Positions 53,969 to 64,000 of a stretch of DNA of 64,000 nucleotides are shown here, piece after piece; position 1 is the stretch's first letter, and the number at the start of each line of letters is the position of its first letter. A model generated the notes under the pieces. The model made no database searches, had not been told where the DNA came from, and worked only from the letters and a program-made list of their open reading frames with translations. The translations under genes and the position numbers were made by a program. The stretch comes from Lepidodermella squamata (lineage: Eukaryota > Gastrotricha): positions 310,001-374,000 of the forward strand of contig JBLDXI010000024.1 of the NCBI GenBank assembly GCA_047495785.1. The letters are read 5' to 3'.

Positions 53969-55986
53969 TCAGCACCGGACTTGGTTTCCATATATGTCGT
54001 AGAACCTCGCGTTACAACCGCCGCAGTAATCACTGACGCACCTTGCCGTCGGGTAAGCTGCGCATCTCGTAACACTGCAGGGTTCCGCGAAGCAGTTGAA
54101 GGTAGTAACACCTGGAGGGCAGCCGCCCATACTCGGTGCTAACGATCGAACTGAATTTTCTGTACAGCTGACCTCGACGCCATTGACGTAGTACCTAGCT
54201 CTACAACCGCCACAGAAGTCACGTGAACATTTCGCACTAGGCCAAAGTGGGCATCTATTACAGAGATAAGTTGGAGGTGATTCAAGAAATGAGTCAAATT
54301 TCTTACGAATTTGTTAAGCAAGGATCAACATTGCAGTTCCATAGTTTCACCCCTGGTTGGCAAATGCTTCCAACCGATGGGGTCGTAACTGCTCTATCGT
54401 TGCAGTCAACTTGACGGCCGTTGACGTAGAATTTAGCGTAACATCCGCCGCAATAATTGCTTTCACAAGTTGCTGTTGGGTAGGCCGGGCATTTGTTAAC
54501 TACGCACGGGTTGGCGTAGCACCGGACAGTTGGAACGCCAGGCGCGCAGCCCGTGCTCGGATCGGTTTGTTCGACGAGCGTTTGCGGTATCGTAACTGGC
54601 GCCGTGCAGTTTACTCGACGGCCGTTGACGAAAAAATTGGCAATGCAACCGCCGCAATAGCTTGCCTCGCACGTTGCGGTTGGGTAGGCCGGGCATTTGT
54701 TAACTACGCACGGGTTGGCGTAGCATCGCACTGTTGGCACGCCAGGTGGGCAGCCAGTATTGGAATCGAGCGTTTGCGGCATCGTAGCTGGTGCGGTACA
54801 GTCAACTTTACGGCCGTTGACGAAAAAATTTGCTATACAACCGCCGCAATAGCTTGCCTCGCATGTTGCGGTTGGGTAGGCGGCGCATTTGTTAACCTGG
54901 CAAGGGTCGGCGTAGCAACGGGCGACCCCAACACCGGGTGGGCAGGGTGAGTCGTTCGTTAGCGGTGGGGGTGCGACTGTAACAGCTTCTTCTACGACGC
55001 CCAAGCAAACTTGCTTACACTCAGCTTCGGTCGCGAACATGTTGACAATCGGCATTTGATCACTGAAATTACGACGAAGTTTGCATGTGCTACAACGCGG
55101 CTGAAATTTCACTTGAACCGACCTGCAACCGGTGTAACTGAATGGAACGCAGCGTCCGAAGCTGAACTGGAACCTGACAGATGAGAACTAAAGTATCGAA
55201 TTAGCCAATAGAAAAATTGGAGGAAGTATATAGGACCTACCCAAGAACATTGGCGGTTGCCATAAACCGAGACGTATGAATTGCCACTACATCCTATTAA
55301 AACAGTGGTTTATAGGATAATTTATCAACTGTATCACTTACTATTAGACGAGACATTTGGCCTAGTTGGCCGATCGATGGGTGGATTGGGTTTTTGACCA
55401 CCTGAAATACCTTGGTTCTCACAAGTTTGTTGGCACTCAGATTGAGTCTTGAATCGATTCGAGTTGCTAAAATGAGAGAAGCTGTTTCTGTGGGATTTCT
55501 AACATGTTATGATATTTACCCCTGGCAACCGCTGTAGGTGAAAGGAACACATTTTCTCAAGCCGGTATCGTAGCCGTAAACTGAATTTAGGGCAGCTCGG
55601 CAAATTCCGGGAACTATTGGCTGATTGCATCTAGTTTGCGGATTCTCGAGGTCGAAATTGTCGGACGGTCTGACTGGGCTAACACTTTCAAGTGTAGCCA
55701 TGCACGCTGATTGGCATTCGCTTTCCGAATCAAAAGAGTTATCAGTTGGCGTCATGCAGCCGTAAATCTGAGTGGACCGAGAGCCAATTGTTACCGCCTG
55801 ATACGCCTGGCAACCTGAGGTAGCGTTGTAGAAATACTTGGTTTGGAAACCTTGGCGGCCGGTAACGTAATAGGGGCAACCGATGAATTGAGGATACCGG
55901 CCCATGCATGCCGATCGAAGTGGGACAGCTTCTATTGCTGAGATAGCAATGATGGAGAAAATTATCAACTTGAAGCTGGTATTCAT
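53969..55986 (-). CDS. Secreted Kunitz plus CGGC-repeat protein
   Basis: Exons (transcript order) 55520-55986, 55342-55466, 55241-55293, 54307-55166 and 53969-54254 give 596 aa, or 576 if 55063-55122 is also an intron. The signal peptide is 1-20. Kunitz 1 (Cys27-Cys95) has long loops. Kunitz 2 (Cys120-Cys171) has canonical spacing 9-17-8-13-4 and Arg130 at P1, so a trypsin-type inhibitor is expected. Kunitz 3 is degenerate, and its last half looks better with the 60-nt intron removed. Then come five or more cysteine-rich repeats of the form CPPGV-C-PC-C-YPTA-C-YCGGC-FFVNGR-V-C, about 55 residues each; two adjacent copies are nearly identical. The repeat type is known from marine and other invertebrate secreted proteins, but I cannot name a function. 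It is convergent with the Ig-like gene. Confidence 0.85.
55063..55122 (-). other. Possible in-frame 60-nt intron (Kunitz 3)
   Basis: It runs from GTCGGTTC to TAATTTCAG, is a multiple of three, and has no in-frame stop. Retention adds 20 residues with an extra CSTC inside Kunitz 3. The donor is weak, so both forms are possible. Confidence 0.4.
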
Positions 55987-57029
55987 TTTTATTCTGCGCT
56001 TTTATGAATAAAAATACTGGAAAAGATAATTGCATAACTTTTTCTCACACCTTTATAGCTTTCAGGCCATCATGATTGTCATATAGCGAACCGCCCGTGT
56101 GTTTACCCATCTGTTGAATATAATACACACCTGAATTCGTTGCATTTTTACGTTGCATTATTATTTACACGACAGCTTGAGTACACGAAACCCGGAGCCA
56201 CTCAGAGACGCCTACCAGCTAATATGTATCGTCGTCATGGATTCACTTGGTAAAAGAAAAAATTGCCGTGTTCAACGGTGGCTACAAAACCATGCCGATC
56301 TCTATTTTGCTCCACAGCGTTTATACATGTTGAGCACGTAAAGGCGATAAACCTGCGTCATATGAATGAATCCAATCTTGTCCGGATAAACTATAAACAC
56401 GAGGAAAAAATTATTCCTTCGAAGAACAGGTCGAAAACACTGCTAGACACAGACATTATTTTGCCCCGGGTTTAAAGACAAAAATGCCGGTTTCAAGCAC
56501 GTTTTCAGCGAGTAGCCGGGAACCGCCAGCCTAATATCCGGTATTACTAGAATATGATCAATTTTGTTGATTAGAAGGGAGCCGTCGATGGACCTCTATA
56601 AAGAGCTGTTGGAGACTTTACATTGCCCTAATTTCCGAGACAAATAAAATGTGGAATAAACTATTTTTTTTTAATTCAGAGGTCAATTTAGCTTTTTCTG
56701 TGAAAACGAAAGTACACTCCTGAATTTTTGTTACATATATGTACGTCGCCCTGATACACGAATAAACAACGCTGAAGCTCGGCCTAATTGAAGCGTAACG
56801 CAAGGGCAAAATGATTAGCTTAAAAACCGGCGGCGTCACTTCCGCGCCGCATATATGCACCCTCGCTACCGACCCATTGGATTCTGTATTATATTTCGAT
56901 GCTAATGACCAGTCGGTGTTTCAATAGCTAAAAAGTACCCGAAGTCTTGCTGACATTATTTGTCGACTATTGTTTCAATAGGGCACGTTAAAATATATCA
57001 AATATTTCGATTTTAAATCGAATAAAAAA
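55987..57029. other. Intergenic, divergent promoters
   Basis: One kilobase between the Kunitz gene (minus) and the next gene (plus). No gene, repeat or RNA was recognised. Confidence 0.4.
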
Positions 57030-57635
57030 ATGAGGGCTCTAAGCTGCCTGGTGTTAGCTATGATAACGGCTGGCTCGTCTTATTCGGCTAAGTTTATAGA
57101 GACAATTGATGAAGCATCTAGCGGAGCAGAGCCGGTGATTAGAGGCGTATTCGCTGCATCTTTACTCGACGGTATTTTTTTATCCATTGTAGCCTTTTTG
57201 ATGATTTCATTATTAACAGCTGAGATCGATTCAACCACCTTTGCAGTTGAAACTTCAACTACAATAGATCCTTTGAGCTTGTTCCCCGCGGCGGAAGACG
57301 ATGAGAGTGAACAAGACACCGCTGATCGCATGTTTAGGGAGCATCGAACAACGGACCCATTAGTGTATGGGCCAACAACTCCCTCAACGACAGCCAGTAA
57401 GCCATCTACCACAACAAACGTCCCAGTCATTGACAATACAGCACGCAATCTCGCCGGGAATATTGAGCAGAAATTCGACGGCATCGTCGCCACTGCGAAA
57501 ATCGAGGCGAAACGAGTCGTATCATCGGCGGTCAGAAACGTTGTGAACTCAAGCGTGAAGGTTCATAGCTCGACATCATTATTGGCTAGTCTATGCGTCG
57601 CGATAGCTGTTGTTTCTTCATTGCGATCATTCTGA
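57030..57635 (+). CDS. Small Thr-rich surface protein, probably GPI-anchored
   Basis: The N-terminus is a signal peptide (MRALSCLVLAMITAGSSYSA). The middle is acidic, then Thr/Ser/Pro-rich (PTTPSTTASKPSTTT). A helical Lys/Val-rich part follows, and the C-terminus is hydrophobic (LLASLCVAIAVVSS) with a four-residue end, as in GPI signals. An apparent central membrane segment (IFLSIVAFLMISLLTA) coincides exactly with a T-rich 48-nt stretch, 57172-57219, bounded by GTATTT and AACAG. It is therefore more likely an intron. Spliced, the protein is 185 aa; unspliced, it is 201 aa with an added helix. AATAAA follows near 57760. No family was recognised. Confidence 0.65.
   Translation: MRALSCLVLAMITAGSSYSAKFIETIDEASSGAEPVIRGVFAASLLDGIFLSIVAFLMISLLTAEIDSTTFAVETSTTIDPLSLFPAAEDDESEQDTADRMFREHRTTDPLVYGPTTPSTTASKPSTTTNVPVIDNTARNLAGNIEQKFDGIVATAKIEAKRVVSSAVRNVVNSSVKVHSSTSLLASLCVAIAVVSSLRSF
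57172..57219 (+). other. Probable in-frame 48-nt intron
   Basis: T-rich, GTATTTTT to TTAACAG, phase 1, with no in-frame stop. Read as coding, it makes a hydrophobic helix because T-rich codons are hydrophobic. The same length as the intron at 57919-57966 supports splicing. Confidence 0.6.
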
Positions 57636-57906
57636 ATTTCCCATCGCTTAGGACGGTGAAAATCACAACCTTTTGAAAAGCTGTTAAATCTTTCTGAGAA
57701 AGCATAAATACGTAGATTAATTGTAATTAGTAGGTCATATGTGCTGCGCTGAAATTGAAGTAAATAAAAACTGATTGATTTGTCATTATTTCACACGTTT
57801 GATTGGTTTGATGTGTACCGTGAACCGTGAGATTTGAAAATTGATCTCTAAGAGGAGAAGATATATCTATATACTACACATATCTTTTGAAATCTATCGA
57901 ACATAA

Positions 57907-58182
57907 ATGCCTAATTTGGTAAGTTGTGATACCATTGACTTGACGAAATTTTGTCGAATTTTCCAGAAGTTTCCGGCTATTTTGGGAGTCACTATGCCGC
58001 TACTCACGGCGATTTACGCTGACTATCGATCGCCTGGATTCTGGGTAGTTTGCCTCTTTGCTGGATTGATGATCGCTATTTCCGTCCGTCGGCATCTCTT
58101 CGACGAAAACGACGAAATTCCAGTGCGTATAACACGCCGAACACAGGAATTGAAGTCTAGTGAAACTAAGAAAACTGATTGA
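57907..58182 (+). CDS. Small membrane protein, 75 aa
   Basis: Exons 57907-57918 and 57967-58182 are separated by a 48-nt intron with consensus ends (GTAAGT, TTTTCCAG). The first exon codes only M-P-N-L. The product has a hydrophobic start (FPAILGVTMPLL), then YADYRSPGFW, then a membrane helix (VVCLFAGLMIAISV), then a charged basic/acidic tail ending SSETKKTD. It could be a one- or two-helix inner-membrane or ER protein. I cannot name the family. The intron is stop-free and a multiple of three, so unspliced RNA would code 91 aa. AATAAA lies near 58245. Confidence 0.6.
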   Translation: MPNLVSCDTIDLTKFCRIFQKFPAILGVTMPLLTAIYADYRSPGFWVVCLFAGLMIAISVRRHLFDENDEIPVRITRRTQELKSSETKKTD

Positions 58183-58648
58183 ACATGTTTTCTAATTCTT
58201 GTTTTCTGCACCGAAAAGTTGTGTTGTAACCTATGACTCGCTGGCAATAAAAAGTAATAATTGATATGAATTATTGCGTTCCTTTACTTATACATCGGGC
58301 CCAAAAAATAGACGTTATTGGCACGGCTGAAGCCGGCGCCCCCAAACTGCGCCTGGGGCCATAAAAGCGCGCGCCCACCTGTCAGCGCGTCACGTTCACA
58401 GCCGTAATAACTTATACTAGCTGCGCCATAAATTTTGACCGCGAGAAGTTTTATGGGCCCTAGCGGTGCCGCTCGCCATACCGTTGGCTACAACGGAATG
58501 ATGTAGCCGCCCGAAATGTTGTGGTATTATTAGCCGCAATACTTGATAATATATCAACCCTAGAGCGCAACGCATCGCGGTAGATGGTTGCCGATTGCGA
58601 GTGAGTAAACGAGTTCAATCAGCGTAAATTTTTGTGACGCGGTGCACA
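58183..58648. other. Intergenic upstream of the collagen gene
   Basis: 466 nt of GC-richer sequence between two plus-strand genes. It should contain the collagen promoter; no clear element was identified. Confidence 0.4.
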
Positions 58649-61600
58649 ATGAATTTGATTTGTGCACTCAGCTACCTTAATGCTATCATCATTCTTTCTT
58701 CCGGCCAAAGTTTAGTCACGCCATCAGTTGGTAAGTCCCAAACCGCGATGCGTCATTTTGATTCCGAGACTTTCTTTAATTATAGAAGTGAGCTATTTCA
58801 GCCGCCCTATAGCTGACACTTGCAGCATTACCGGCTGTCCAGCTGACCTTTCGTTTCCTCCATGTGGCAACAGTACCCACAAGGGCGAGAAGGGCGACAG
58901 AGGTGATCCCGGTGATAGAGGAGCCGGTGGCGAGCGGGGAGCGGATGGACCAGTTGGTGAACAAGGCGAAAAGGGTGAAATAGGCAACCCTGGACCTCAG
59001 GGTGAACAAGGCGCCAAAGGAGACGATGGAGAACGAGGCGATGCTGGCGAGCTAGGATTCGCTGTAAATTTATTTTCGCACATATCACCGAATCTTTACA
59101 TATGCTATTTTTCAGGGAGACAACGGACGGGCACTTCAAGGTGATCCGGGTGAACCTGGTGACGTTGGTGTTCCGGGAGAGCGTGGTCCTCAAGGCCCGG
59201 CTGGATGTCAGGGCGAGCAAGGTGACCAAGGCGAACGAGGTCCGAAAGGCAGTATCGGCAGTGTCGGGTTGAATGGGGAGCGCGGTCCGAAAGGCGACCA
59301 AGGACCGCAAGGTGACCAAGGCGGTATTGGTCGGCCCGGTGAGTCATTTTTCTCAAGACCTAACCTTGACAATGAATATAAATTTAGGCCCACGAGGACC
59401 AGCTGGGCCGAAAGGGCAGCGAGGTGAGGAAGGGGAAGTTGGCGTCAAAGGTGAGAAAGGAACCCCAGGCGCCCGCGGATCCTTAGGCCTCCGAGGCCCT
59501 AAAGGCCCCCGAGCCAAAGTGGTCAACGGCAAGAATCTGGAAGGCGATAAAGGAGACCAGGGTGATTCAGCCGTATGCAATAAAATACCTGATCGTGAGG
59601 GTGAGAAGGGCGATAAAGGCGATCACGGTCCGCCCGGGCTCAAGGGCCATAAAGGCCAGTCAGGAAGACCCGGTAAGCAAGGCACGTGCCTTTACAGCCA
59701 AGTTACATTCGCCGACATTATCTACCCTCCGCATGCGTATGGCGATCGAGGAGCGCCAGGTCCACTTGGTCGGGGTGCGAAAGGACCGAAAGGAGAGCCC
59801 GTATGTTACTTCGAGTACTCTCATCGCCAATAACTTATTTTGAGCACATAGGGTACATGTGACGATTCGACCTGCCACTGCAAGAAAAATTGTGCTGACG
59901 AAACTGAACGTAAGTTAAAACTAGTTTTATATCTGGCCAAATTACGGCTTATTTTTGTGCAGCCATTTACGAGGAATGCAGAGATAATTTCAATTGTCTG
60001 AACTCGCCGCCCGAAATCGGTGACAACATCGGCAAGCGAGGTCACCCAGGTCGCCCTGGTTCGAAGGGTGACACCGGCCCGCCTGGCCAAGGCTTGAGAG
60101 GTCCCAAGGGTGAGCGTGGCCCTGTTGGAAACCCGTGGCCCGAAGGAAAGCTGTGCGAATGCTGCCCTGATTGTCTGAGATTCGCCAATACCGAAACTTA
60201 CGCTGTTCATTCGTAATTATCTAAATCCCTACCTTAAAAATGTAATGGCCTACTCGTTATTTTTAGGGTGACACCTACGGAAACCCCTAAATGTTACGAC
60301 AGTGATATGGAGCTGTATCGTGGCTACAGTCTCATGCACTACGCTTCATACACACCTTCGCCAACAGTCTCGCAAGACTTGGGTAAGTGATTCTGCCAAA
60401 TAACTATTTCTTTGATGTTTTTTATCTTTCAGGGGACATCGGATCTTGCGTTCCAAATGGCAAGGAAAACGACTTCGCTGCTGTCCCTTTCCAAAGCTGT
60501 TCATCTAGCGAAGAAAAGTGTCGCTTTGCCGAGCGTCGACCGGTGGTTTTATGGCTTTCGAACAGCACAGGAAGTAAGACTCCGAGCATGACGAAATCTT
60601 CACATTTCTAATGCGTCTTTTTTAGGCGAGGGCGTGGGTATGCTCAATGCCGCAGATACCGAGAAGCATGTCAGTCGATGCGTTGCCTGCCGTAGTCGAG
60701 GGGGCGTATTCTTTGTCAATCACACCTTGTCTAAGGAGGAACCAACATGCCCAGACATCACCGAACTTTGGAAAGATCGTTACGGCGGCTTGACTCGCTG
60801 GGAATGGAAGTTGCGTTACACTGGACTTACTTGGGTTATGGTGAGGATCAAGCTTTAAGAAATATCCTGAAACTTGGAATATGTTTATTTTGAGTTTAGT
60901 ATCAATCAAACGATGTCCACGGTGGTAACATGCTTCAGAGCCCTGGATCTTGCTTCCCTGGCGCGTTTAGCAGCACGTTATTTTACGAATGTCAGGGGCC
61001 TGATCGTTGCTACAACCGATTCGGTGAATTCAAAAAGTTTGTTAACCGAAGACATTGAAAAATCTCGAATTGAAGGCATTTCGTTTACGATTAGCTTTTG
61101 GATGATGAATGCAGATGAGGCGAACCGCAGGTTTTACGCCATGAATACCTCAACACCGACCTCACCTACGGGTAAATATCGACGTGAAGACGTATCTCCC
61201 CTCAAAGATTCAGGAATCCTCGCTCGATGCGCTGTTTGGTAAGGATTTAGGTTAAGACAATTGATTATAACTGATGGATTTAAATGCAGTGAACTTGTGC
61301 CTCCGGTTTGTACCAGCTGCAAGATGCCTCATTCTACTGGTTAGTTTATCCATCGATCCGAATCTTATCACCTTAGTCGTTGATAACTTATAGATCACCA
61401 GCTGGATACTTCAGCTGTCAAGTACGTGATGCATTCTCAACGTGCTGGTGGCGACGAGAGCGTGCCAAAATGTTCTGACGAAGCCGACCCGTCCGAGGAA
61501 ACGAAGCCTTTGTGGAGCGGTTACAGTCTTCTCCAAGTTGGCGACAAAATAACGTCGGATCTCGGCGTAACCAGCTCTTGCGTGGCTGATTTCGATAGCG

Positions 61601-62186
61601 CCTCTAATGCCCGATCGGCGAGCAGTGCCGTTAAGGAAAGCACATGGCTAGCTGGTCGCAGCGTTAACGATGAAGATATCAGCATGGACGATGCGCCGAA
61701 ATCAGCCGTGAGCCGCTGTGCCGTCTGTGTATCCCGCTACCCGGTCATCGTGCTACACTCGACTGCTGAAGACGTTGAATCAAAGGGGCCTGACTGCCCG
61801 GATGTCACCGACATAGTGCTGTGGCAGGGTTTCTCGCTGTTGAGCGTCTCTCGTCAGAATAATACCAAACAGGTTGCGTTTTCGACAAGCACTGGTTCGT
61901 GTCTTCGCGACATCACTGACGGGGCTTGTGCTTTGGAATGCTCTGCCGATGGCAAAATTTGCAAGGCCTCGAACTCCACAAAATGGTACGTGAACTTTTA
62001 GCTTCAAAATTTGTTATATATTTGATCGATTTCAGCCACTGGTCACTGCGGCGAAACCATCCGATGTTCGATTCTATAATTCGCACCGGGAAACTGCCGG
62101 AGAATCCTGGCGAGCGGTTAACTTACGATTGGACCCCATTTATGGGTCGGTGTACAGTATGCGCTATCAAATCGGCTGCAATTTAG
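58649..62186 (+). CDS. Short collagen IV-like chain with two NC1 domains
   Basis: Fourteen exons: 58649-58730, 58786-59063, 59116-59338, 59388-59800, 59852-59909, 59963-60212, 60267-60382, 60433-60573, 60626-60840, 60900-61023, 61076-61238, 61290-61339, 61394-61985, 62036-62186, giving 951 aa. A signal peptide is followed by a Cys-rich stub and Gly-X-Y repeats (about 55-400) broken by interruptions, including a Cys-rich insert ([17 protein letters not shown]). After CECCPDC come four C4 half-domains. Marks are [15 protein letters not shown] and SRCVACRS (1), [22 protein letters not shown] (2), PLWSGYSLL and SRCAVCVS (3), and [22 protein letters not shown] (4). Two C4 halves make one collagen IV NC1, which trimerises chains and builds basement-membrane networks. 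Normal collagen IV is about 1,700 aa with one NC1. This chain has about a quarter of the helix and twice the NC1. AATAAA at 62325. It is convergent with the MYND gene. Confidence 0.88.
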
Positions 62187-62790
62187 ATGGGTGTGTCGCG
62201 TCTTAGGAATGATTTCATGCATATCGCCTGTTTTTTGCTACAAATTGTATGTACCTCTCTGTCGTTGTTTTTTTTTGTCACTTCCGTCGAGTTTCCACAT
62301 ATAGGCCCAGTAAATTTACACTCAAATAAAAGTAACCAACATTTATCAAAATTCTCATCCGATTTATTCAACGACCGAGATGTCAAGCAGTAGAAAATTG
62401 GCAGGTTCCAAATCATTACCGATGTTGTCGATAATGTCAACTTTCGAATATTATATTCACATGCGAAACTCAAAAAACGAGAATAGTAATGTAAATTATC
62501 AATATTTATTATATCGATGTGCTGCCGAGCAAGAGAGAGATAGGTAGAGAGAGACACGGGGATGGCATCGACAAGAATTACAAATGTAAATAAAACAGGA
62601 TTACGCACCGTTTCCTAGAAGAGAAACCGATAATACTTACAGGGCAGAAGAATTCGAGAAGGAAGATTGGCGCATAACAACAATTCAACAATTTATAGTA
62701 GCAAAGCGAACACACATATTACGCGGGTCAATTTTGTGACTTGATTTTTTGTCCAATAAAACGAATTATAGGTATATAAACAACCATATT
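62187..62790. other. Shared 3' flank of the convergent collagen and MYND genes
   Basis: About 600 nt with no coding potential. The plus-strand AATAAA at 62325 serves the collagen gene, and a minus-strand AATAAA (62505-62510 read as TTTATT) can serve the MYND gene. Confidence 0.5.
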
Positions 62791-64000
62791 TCAGCTAACA
62801 TTAGTTGTAGCAGCGATAGCCTGGTTGCCACCTGTTGCCGATGAATTGCCAGTCGCGCTCGACGACGCATTAGCCCCAGACGCGTTGTCCTGGTTGCGAC
62901 GCCGGCGACAGAAGCGTTTGTGTTCGTGGTACCAGTGTTCCTGTTGGCAATGCTGGCTGCAATACGCCGTGTTCCAGCAGCACGGGAAAAACGCTTCTTG
63001 GGAGCAATTGACGCACCACTGCTTCTTCTTGACCGCCGCAATCTCTTCAACCTGCTGCCGCTGTAATTTAGCGGTTTCTTCCGCCATTCTCCGCTCAGCC
63101 GTTGCCTGGTCGTTCCGCCTCTCGGCATCGAACTTCTCCTGCATTTGCTTCATTTTACTCTCGAATTCACGCTTCACCTCAACTAGTTTCCGTTCATACG
63201 CTTCGGCACACAAACTACCAGGTGGGCAAGGACCTGTTGATTTGGGCGGTGCAAGCGGAGGAGGGGACGAATGGGCGATCGGCTCGTTTTTCCCTAAATT
63301 GTGGTTTGAGTGGCGAGTCGTTGAGGAAATCGATCGTGCGATAGGTTCGGGTTTAGTCTCCGCTTTCGAGGCTACAGGTGCGTGCGATATACTACGATTA
63401 GTCACCGGCATGATCGGCGAAAGACTTGCGGGAGGTGCCACAACAACTGGGTCAGGTTTTGAGCGAATTTGAGGTGAATGATGCTTTTTTGAAGGCGGTG
63501 CTTCGGCGGCAGAGGAAGGCAGACTTGAACGCTGAGATGATCGAGTCGGCTTTTCATCGCCGTTTTGCGGCTGTTTCGAAGGTTTCACAGCAGTAGCAGG
63601 CTTTTCGGGTAATACAACAGGCTTCTCTGATTCAGCTGGTTTTAATGATCTCCGAGCTGAGGAACTAGTTTTTGGCATCGAGATTTCTTTTGTTAGAACA
63701 GGCAACGCGGGGCTACTAGCAATTATAGCCTCACTGACACTGGCGTCGCGAGAATCGTCGGCGGCCATCGAATTGCTGTTGGTTGGGGTCGGAGTGGATC
63801 GCACCGAAGTCGTAGAAATGCTCTTCCCACGAGCTTTTTTCGCCTTTCCATTACCGCTTGGCACCATCAACGCTGCTTTCTTCGACTTCTCTGTTTCAAT
63901 AGCCGCTCTCCAGTCGGAAACTGCCCACAACGCGTCAACAATTGGTGAAAATTTAGCCGGTCCATCGGAGAGAAATTTTTGCAGCACAGCTAACTCGTCC
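62791..64000 (-). CDS. C-terminal part of a ZMYND8/ZMYND11-like chromatin reader (partial)
   Basis: The frame is open from the window edge to TGA at 62791, so the 5' part lies outside. The visible part has a Ser/Pro/Lys-rich disordered region of about 230 residues, then a coiled coil (about [20 protein letters not shown] onward). Then comes a MYND zinc finger: [19 protein letters not shown] and HKRFC supply the zinc ligands. It ends in an Asn/Ser/Ala-rich tail. CCWNTxYC and CQQxHW are specific to ZMYND8 and ZMYND11, which read histone marks through PHD-bromo-PWWP modules and recruit co-regulators through MYND. KKKQWC before the finger recalls ZMYND8, while EHKRFCRRR after it recalls ZMYND11. 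The PHD, bromo and PWWP domains would be upstream. No intron is visible in this 1.2-kb exon. Confidence 0.85.
   Translation of the reverse strand, partial: DELAVLQKFLSDGPAKFSPIVDALWAVSDWRAAIETEKSKKAALMVPSGNGKAKKARGKSISTTSVRSTPTPTNSNSMAADDSRDASVSEAIIASSPALPVLTKEISMPKTSSSARRSLKPAESEKPVVLPEKPATAVKPSKQPQNGDEKPTRSSQRSSLPSSAAEAPPSKKHHSPQIRSKPDPVVVAPPASLSPIMPVTNRSISHAPVASKAETKPEPIARSISSTTRHSNHNLGKNEPIAHSSPPPLAPPKSTGPCPPGSLCAEAYERKLVEVKREFESKMKQMQEKFDAERRNDQATAERRMAEETAKLQRQQVEEIAAVKKKQWCVNCSQEAFFPCCWNTAYCSQHCQQEHWYHEHKRFCRRRRNQDNASGANASSSATGNSSATGGNQAIAATTNVS

Overview
This window is nuclear DNA from an animal with very compact genes. Every multi-exon gene uses GT-AG introns, mostly 45 to 60 nt long. 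The products are animal extracellular and surface proteins: tetraspanins, a collagen IV relative, Kunitz, LDL-receptor class A and Ig-like modules, S1 proteases, a 7TM receptor, and a ZMYND8/ZMYND11-family MYND protein. CpG is not obviously depleted. 3' splice sites are loose (TTTCAG, TTTTAG, CTATAG, even AAG). From memory, a two-domain trypsin-like protease with a hydrophilic linker has been described in the nematode Trichinella. Together with the short introns, this makes a clade I (Dorylaimia) nematode my best guess, at low confidence.

Layout. 1-24.9 kb is a CpG-rich, gene-poor desert with many short trinucleotide runs. One well-bounded acidic exon (5602-5847, minus) suggests that at least part of it is introns of a larger gene. 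A compositionally different island at about 12.2-15.1 kb holds a decayed tRNA-like element and a perfect hairpin. 24.97-37.7 kb is a dense cluster of secreted and membrane proteins: tetraspanin A (+), a tandem trypsin plus pseudo-trypsin (-), tetraspanin B (+), a four-LDLa protein (+), a 7TM receptor (-), a tail-anchored coiled-coil protein (+) and a stand-alone pseudo-trypsin (+). 37.7-48.6 kb is a second desert. 48.65-64 kb is a second cluster: a GPI-anchored Ig-like protein (+), a Kunitz/CGGC-repeat protein (-), two small membrane or surface proteins (+), a short collagen IV-like chain with two NC1 domains (+), and the 3' part of a ZMYND8/11-like gene (-) that runs off the window.

Most gene models were assembled by hand from splice sites. 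Each was checked for frame: all listed exon lengths sum to whole codons and run from ATG to stop. Key observations are (1) a fused active trypsin plus triad-dead trypsin of 621 aa, (2) a mini-collagen IV with a duplicated NC1, (3) introns of only 24 and 28 nt among about 50-nt neighbours, (4) micro-exons of 9 and 20 nt, and (5) several in-frame, stop-free introns whose retention would change the protein. The clusters look functionally coherent (cell surface, extracellular matrix, protease and inhibitor), but co-regulation is inference only.
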